Below are positions 7,547 through 10,255 of a stretch of 10,255 nucleotides of DNA, in pieces; position 1 is the first letter of the stretch, and each line of letters opens with the position of its first letter. The stretch comes from CAIUVD01 sp044338255 (GTDB lineage: Bacteria > Planctomycetota > UBA11346). The DNA lies in contig JBIILZ010000128.1 of assembly GCA_044338255.1 (NCBI GenBank), positions 1-10,255 of the forward strand. The letters run 5' to 3'. Below the pieces are notes generated by a model. That model made no database searches, had not been told where the DNA came from, and saw only the letters and a list, made by a program, of their open reading frames with translations. The translations under genes were made by a program, and so were the position numbers.

Positions 7547-8223
7547 CGCACGCTCTCGGCCCAGCGCAGAAACGCGCCGGGATCGGGACTCTTGAAAAAA
7601 GCATTGCCGCAGACCAGGCGGGTCGCGCCATCGGCAACCACCAGGGGCACCGTTTCACGGTTGATGCCGCCATCGACCTGGATCGGCAACTGCGGAAATG
7701 CCGCGCGTGCCGCGCGGATGAAGCGTCGCACCTGGGGAATAAAAGATTGTCCGCCGAAACCCGGATAGACGGTCATGAACATCACCAGATCAACGTGCGG
7801 AAAATGCTTGAACCATAATTCCGGATCGGTGTCGGGATTGAAGGCCAGACCGACATCGGCGCCGGTGGCGCGCACGCGGGCGATGGCTTCGCTCATCAGC
7901 CGTGGTCCGACGGCCTCGACATGGATGGTCAGGGCATCCGCGCCGGCACTGCGGAAATCATCGATATAGCGCAAGGGATCGGTCATCATCAGATGCACAT
8001 CCAGGTGCAGGCTGGTGACCCGGCGGATGGCCTCGACGATGAAAGGCCCAAAGGTCAGGTTGGGCACGAAATGCCCATCCATCACGTCGAGGTGCAGGCT
8101 GGTGGCCCCGGCCGCCTGGCAGTGCGCGAGCTCCTCAGCCAGACGTGTGAAATCCGCCGACAGCAGGCTGGGCAGGACGGTAATCGGCTGGCTGGGATTG
8201 GCGGTCATGATGGCTGCCAGCAT
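7543..8223 (-). CDS. rpe: Ribulose-phosphate 3-epimerase
   Basis: This 226-residue TIM-barrel enzyme interconverts ribulose 5-phosphate and xylulose 5-phosphate in the pentose phosphate pathway. It shows LPSLLSADFTRLAEEL (17-32), LHLDVMDGHFVPNLTFGP (43-60) with metal ligand H44 and catalytic D46, LDVHLM with H77, the phosphate-binding segment VYPGFGGQSF (152-161), and QVDGGIN (182-188) with the second catalytic aspartate D184. Length and motif order are standard. Two in-frame ATGs are possible (8223 and 8208). The first is preferred because AAGGTG lies about five bases upstream of it, although the second would give the more usual short N-terminus. The gene is first in a two-gene unit with the dGTPase and diverges from the permease gene across 51 bp. 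Confidence 0.96.
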   Translation of the reverse strand: MLAAIMTANPSQPITVLPSLLSADFTRLAEELAHCQAAGATSLHLDVMDGHFVPNLTFGPFIVEAIRRVTSLHLDVHLMMTDPLRYIDDFRSAGADALTIHVEAVGPRLMSEAIARVRATGADVGLAFNPDTDPELWFKHFPHVDLVMFMTVYPGFGGQSFIPQVRRFIRAARAAFPQLPIQVDGGINRETVPLVVADGATRLVCGNAFFKSPDPGAFLRWAESVR

Positions 8224-8274
8224 GGGCGCACCTTGCCCCTTGGAAAGCGCATCGACGGCTGATCCTGCAGGCCC

Positions 8275-9126
8275 ATGCCGCGTTGGCCGTTGTTGGTTTT
8301 ATTGGCGATCCTTTGCACCGGCGGCCTCCTCGGCCTGCGTCCGTCGGCGCACCGCCCCTCCAGCCTCATCGAATGGGCCACGGCCAGCGATGCCGATCGC
8401 ACGGCCATCGAAGATCGCCTGCTGCCACCACTGGCGCGCACCCACTCCGGCGAACTGCGGATCCTCGGCACTGATCAGCTCGGGCGCCCCCTGGCCTTGC
8501 GCTTATGCCTGGCCCTGGGCACCAGCCTGGCGATCGCCGGCATCGGGGCGTTGGTCGCGGTCGCCCTCGGCACCACCGTCGGCACCACCGCCGCCATGGC
8601 CGGCGGGCGGATCGACAATCTGCTGATGCGCAGTGCCGAAGTCACCGCCGGCATGCCCGCCATCCTGGTCATCATGGTCCTCGTCGCGGCCTTGAAGCCG
8701 TGGGGCTTATGGGTGCTCTTCGCGGCCATGGGGCTGCTCTTCTGGCAAGGCATCGCGCGCGTGGTCCGGGCCAGGGTCCTGCGACTGCGCGGCGAATTGT
8801 ATGTCGAGGCGGCGATCGTCATGGGTGCCGGGCGCTGGCATCGGCTGTGGCATCATATCCTGCCCGGGGCGTGGCCGACCGTCCTCACCTACGGCTCGCT
8901 ACTATTGCCCAAGCTGATCCTACTGGAAAGCCTGCTCGCCTACCTCGGTGTCGGCGCCGGCTCAGCGCATAGTTTCGGGCGCATCATCAGTGGTGTGACC
9001 GCGACCCTGACGCCCCTCTCGCTGTCGTGGTGGCCGGTCATCGTGCCCTGCACCGCCTTGGCCTTGTTTGTGCTGATCCTCAATCTGACCCTGGATGCCA
9101 GTGTCGATGCCTTGGCGGGTCATTAA
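8275..9126 (+). CDS. ABC transporter permease, DppC/OppC type
   Basis: This 283-residue inner-membrane protein is a permease subunit of the peptide/nickel (Dpp/Opp) type. A hydrophobic segment at 5-21 is followed by a periplasmic stretch and the family signature LGTDQLGR (64-71). Further membrane segments lie near 77-103, 125-140, 145-160, 203-225 and 255-275. The cytoplasmic EAA loop that docks with the ATPase is clear: YVEAAIVMGAGRWHRLWHHI then LPG (176-198). The ending LNLTLDASVDAL matches the family's 'NxxGDxLRDxLDP' region, though it lacks the usual GD. Odd for this family, no DppB-type permease, ATPase or binding-protein gene is adjacent: rpe lies divergent on one side and trxA follows on the other. 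Partners may be encoded elsewhere. The Shine-Dalgarno is weak (GCAGG). Substrate is unknown. Confidence 0.88.
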   Translation: MPRWPLLVLLAILCTGGLLGLRPSAHRPSSLIEWATASDADRTAIEDRLLPPLARTHSGELRILGTDQLGRPLALRLCLALGTSLAIAGIGALVAVALGTTVGTTAAMAGGRIDNLLMRSAEVTAGMPAILVIMVLVAALKPWGLWVLFAAMGLLFWQGIARVVRARVLRLRGELYVEAAIVMGAGRWHRLWHHILPGAWPTVLTYGSLLLPKLILLESLLAYLGVGAGSAHSFGRIISGVTATLTPLSLSWWPVIVPCTALALFVLILNLTLDASVDALAGH

Positions 9127-9135
9127 CCGACTTCC

Positions 9136-9149
9136 ACCCATCGATGGGT
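9136..9149. promoter_or_regulatory. 14-bp perfect palindrome between permease and trxA
   Basis: ACCCATCGATGGGT is its own reverse complement. It begins 10 bp after the permease stop codon (TAA, 9124-9126) and lies 67 bp before the trxA start. Such a site could be a dimeric repressor or activator site for trxA. It is a poor terminator because it lacks a loop and T-run. No matching second copy was noticed in the window, so the role is uncertain. Confidence 0.3.
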
Positions 9150-9216
9150 ATCTGCCTGGGTTGCGACCGGCATCCTCACCACTACGGTTCCCTTATCGTC
9201 CTCAAGGAGTTTCATC

Positions 9217-9534
9217 ATGGCCAAAGAATTTACCGACGCCAATTTCGCCACCGACGTCATCGCCTCTGACAAGCTGGTGCTCGTCGATTTCTGGGCCCCA
9301 TGGTGCGGTCCCTGCAAAATGATCGGCCCGGTCATCGAAAAGCTCTCGACCGAACTGGCCGCCAACGTGTCGATCGGCAAGCTCAACGTCGATGACAATC
9401 CGGCCACCGCCCAGGAATACGGAGTGCAGTCGATCCCTACCCTGCTGCTCTTCAAAGGCGGCAAGGTCGTCGGCACGACCATGGGCTTCCAGCCCGAGCC
9501 GAAGCTGCGCGCGTTCATCGATCAGCACAAGTAA
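9217..9534 (+). CDS. trxA: Thioredoxin
   Basis: This 105-residue cytosolic protein is a canonical thioredoxin that reduces disulfides in proteins such as ribonucleotide reductase using electrons from thioredoxin reductase. The active site WCGPCK is at 29-34 within LVDFWAPWCGPCKMIGPVIE, the buried aspartate is D24, and the cis-proline is P74 in the SIPT motif. LLLFKGGK follows. Length and spacing are those of E. coli-type TrxA, with no signal peptide or extra domain. The start is firm: AAGGAG at 9204-9209 lies seven bases before the ATG. It is followed by a strong hairpin. The 90-bp gap after the permease contains a palindrome and probably its own promoter. Confidence 0.97.
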   Translation: MAKEFTDANFATDVIASDKLVLVDFWAPWCGPCKMIGPVIEKLSTELAANVSIGKLNVDDNPATAQEYGVQSIPTLLLFKGGKVVGTTMGFQPEPKLRAFIDQHK

Positions 9535-9557
9535 GCTGACTTTTTCGCGCCTACACT

Positions 9558-9589
9558 CCAACGCCTCGGCCATCTGGCCGGGGCGTTGG
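9558..9589 (+). terminator. Strong hairpin after trxA, probable terminator
   Basis: CCAACGCC-T-CGGCC (9558-9571) pairs with GGCCG-G-GGCGTTGG (9576-9589) around an ATCT loop, giving a 14-pair GC-rich stem. The one wobble is U-G in the plus-strand transcript and would be a C-A mismatch in the minus-strand transcript, so it suits trxA. The T-run after it is poor (CATTGGTTC), so termination could be inefficient. It lies just beyond the stop codon of the convergent isomerase pseudogene (9597) and may serve both sides. Confidence 0.6.
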
Positions 9590-9596
9590 CATTGGT

Positions 9597-10000
9597 TCAT
9601 GCCGCGGCCGTCATGTGCACGGTGCTTTGCGCCCATTGCCGGCGAACCTCGGCCAGGGCTGGCTCCAATTCCGTGAGCAGGTCGAATTTTCCGCACTCCA
9701 AGGACACCTGCTGGTCATAACCCCCGGCGCGCAAGGCGGCAAACCACGGGCGGAAATCGTCACCGGCGACGCCGGCGGCGGTGCGCTCGGCTTTCTCGCT
9801 CGGCAATATGCACATGCGCCAACAGGTCGCAGACCGCGGCGAGATCGGCCGGCGTCTCCTCGGCGCGGGCCATATGGAAGAGATCGGCGAGCAGACGGAT
9901 CGCAGGAGCATCGATGGCACGGACGATGTCGGCACCCTCGCGGACGCTGTTGATGAAATTGCATTCTCCAGGATTCGAGGGCTCGACTACCACCTGCAGA
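9597..10000 (-). pseudogene. Sugar phosphate isomerase/epimerase, truncated and frameshifted
   Basis: On the minus strand, LQVVVEPSNPGECNFINSV, then LLADLFHMARAEETPADLAA and LLAHVHIAERE, match the C-terminal half of xylose-isomerase-like TIM-barrel proteins. The metal- and substrate-binding residues E (VVVEP), D (LLADLFHM) and H (HVHIAE) are visible. After HIAERE, near 9784-9800, the match jumps to another frame and continues RTAAGVAGDDFRPWFAALRA and VSLECGKFDLL to the TGA at 9597-9599. A net gain of one base (one, or four) explains the jump. Upstream, similarity ends at about 9985-10003, where an istB fragment begins on the other strand, so roughly the first half of the gene is gone. Two independent lesions point to a dead gene, unless both are assembly errors. 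It belongs to a different subgroup from the remnant at 4569-4946. Confidence 0.8.
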
Positions 10001-10255
10001 TGACGCCGCCAACGTCCTCTATGGCGTCGTCGACGGCCGCCACCTCGATAGGCGGCCCATCATCTTCACCACCAACAGAAGCCTCGACCAATGGGGCCAG
10101 GTGCTCCACGAAGATCACCTCGCCGAAGCCATCCTCGACCGCGTCCTCGAACGTGGCCGACTCCTTCCCCTGACCGGACCATCCTACCGCACCCGTCACC
10201 TCGACCCGGAGTCTCATCCCCCGGAATCTCACAACCCCCAGCCTGCTGGCGGGCA
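9999..10255 (+). CDS. istB: IstB-like ATPase of an IS21-family element, C-terminal fragment
   Basis: The frame starting at 9999 reads DDAANVLYGVVDGRHLDRRP, IIFTTNRSLDQWGQVLHED, HLAEAILDRVLERGRLLPLT and GPSYRTRHLD, then a Pro/His-rich tail still open at the window edge. This is the C-terminal part of the AAA+ transposition helper of IS21 elements: sensor 1 (FTTNR) and the 'LAEAIhDRhhERGRhL.L.GPSYR' ending are typical. Walker A and B, normally about 100-150 residues earlier, are absent, because the sequence before 9999 belongs to a gene on the opposite strand. The exact junction could be slightly upstream (about 9985), since LPPA before DDAAN may also belong. The element's right end would lie beyond the window. 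As read, it cannot make a working IstB. Confidence 0.85.

Noticed and set aside
1..10255. CRISPR array, toxin-antitoxin pair, retron, prophage or biosynthetic cluster
   Set aside because: No regularly spaced repeats, small paired genes, reverse transcriptase, phage structural genes or multi-enzyme synthase genes were seen on either strand.

Overview
This is a GC-rich (about 60-65% by eye) bacterial window, chromosomal in character, with mobile-element debris at both edges. The phylum cannot be fixed from the sequence. A eukaryote-like UDP-sugar pyrophosphorylase, a large Ser/Thr kinase-ATPase-TPR protein and sugar-phosphate isomerase-like genes with a LacI-type operator would fit the Planctomycetota/Lentisphaerota/Verrucomicrobiota group. 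That placement is inference only.

Left edge (1-540): the 5' end of a transposase gene on the minus strand runs off the window. It is followed by non-coding sequence holding a perfect 22-bp tandem duplication that resembles the repeated ends of IS21-type elements. Next come a tRNA-Thr(CGT) gene on the minus strand (541-615) and its intrinsic terminator (500-537).

Centre left (731-4946): a 1234-residue protein on the minus strand combines an active-looking Hanks-type kinase, a STAND/AAA_16-type ATPase and a TPR-like C-terminal half. Divergent to it lies a broken sugar-phosphate isomerase/epimerase remnant of which only the C-terminal third is readable. Between them are two abutting inverted repeats, one of them a good LacI-family operator.

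Centre (4988-8223): a UDPGP-family nucleotidyltransferase on the plus strand converges on a minus-strand pair, rpe (ribulose-5-phosphate 3-epimerase) and a dGTPase-like HD hydrolase, which overlap by 4 bp (ATGA) and are probably translationally coupled.

Right (8275-10255): an orphan DppC/OppC-type ABC permease and thioredoxin (trxA) lie on the plus strand, separated by a 14-bp perfect palindrome and followed by a strong hairpin. A second sugar isomerase-like gene on the minus strand is broken twice: it carries a frameshift near 9790, and its 5' end is lost at a junction near 9985-10003 with the 3' end of an istB gene on the plus strand.

Most intact genes are housekeeping functions: nucleotide-sugar synthesis, pentose phosphate metabolism, dNTP control and redox. 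I see no multi-gene defence or biosynthetic system. The most interesting material is the kinase-STAND-TPR protein, the remnants of two different sugar isomerases, and the debris and junctions at the edges, one of which could be an assembly artefact.
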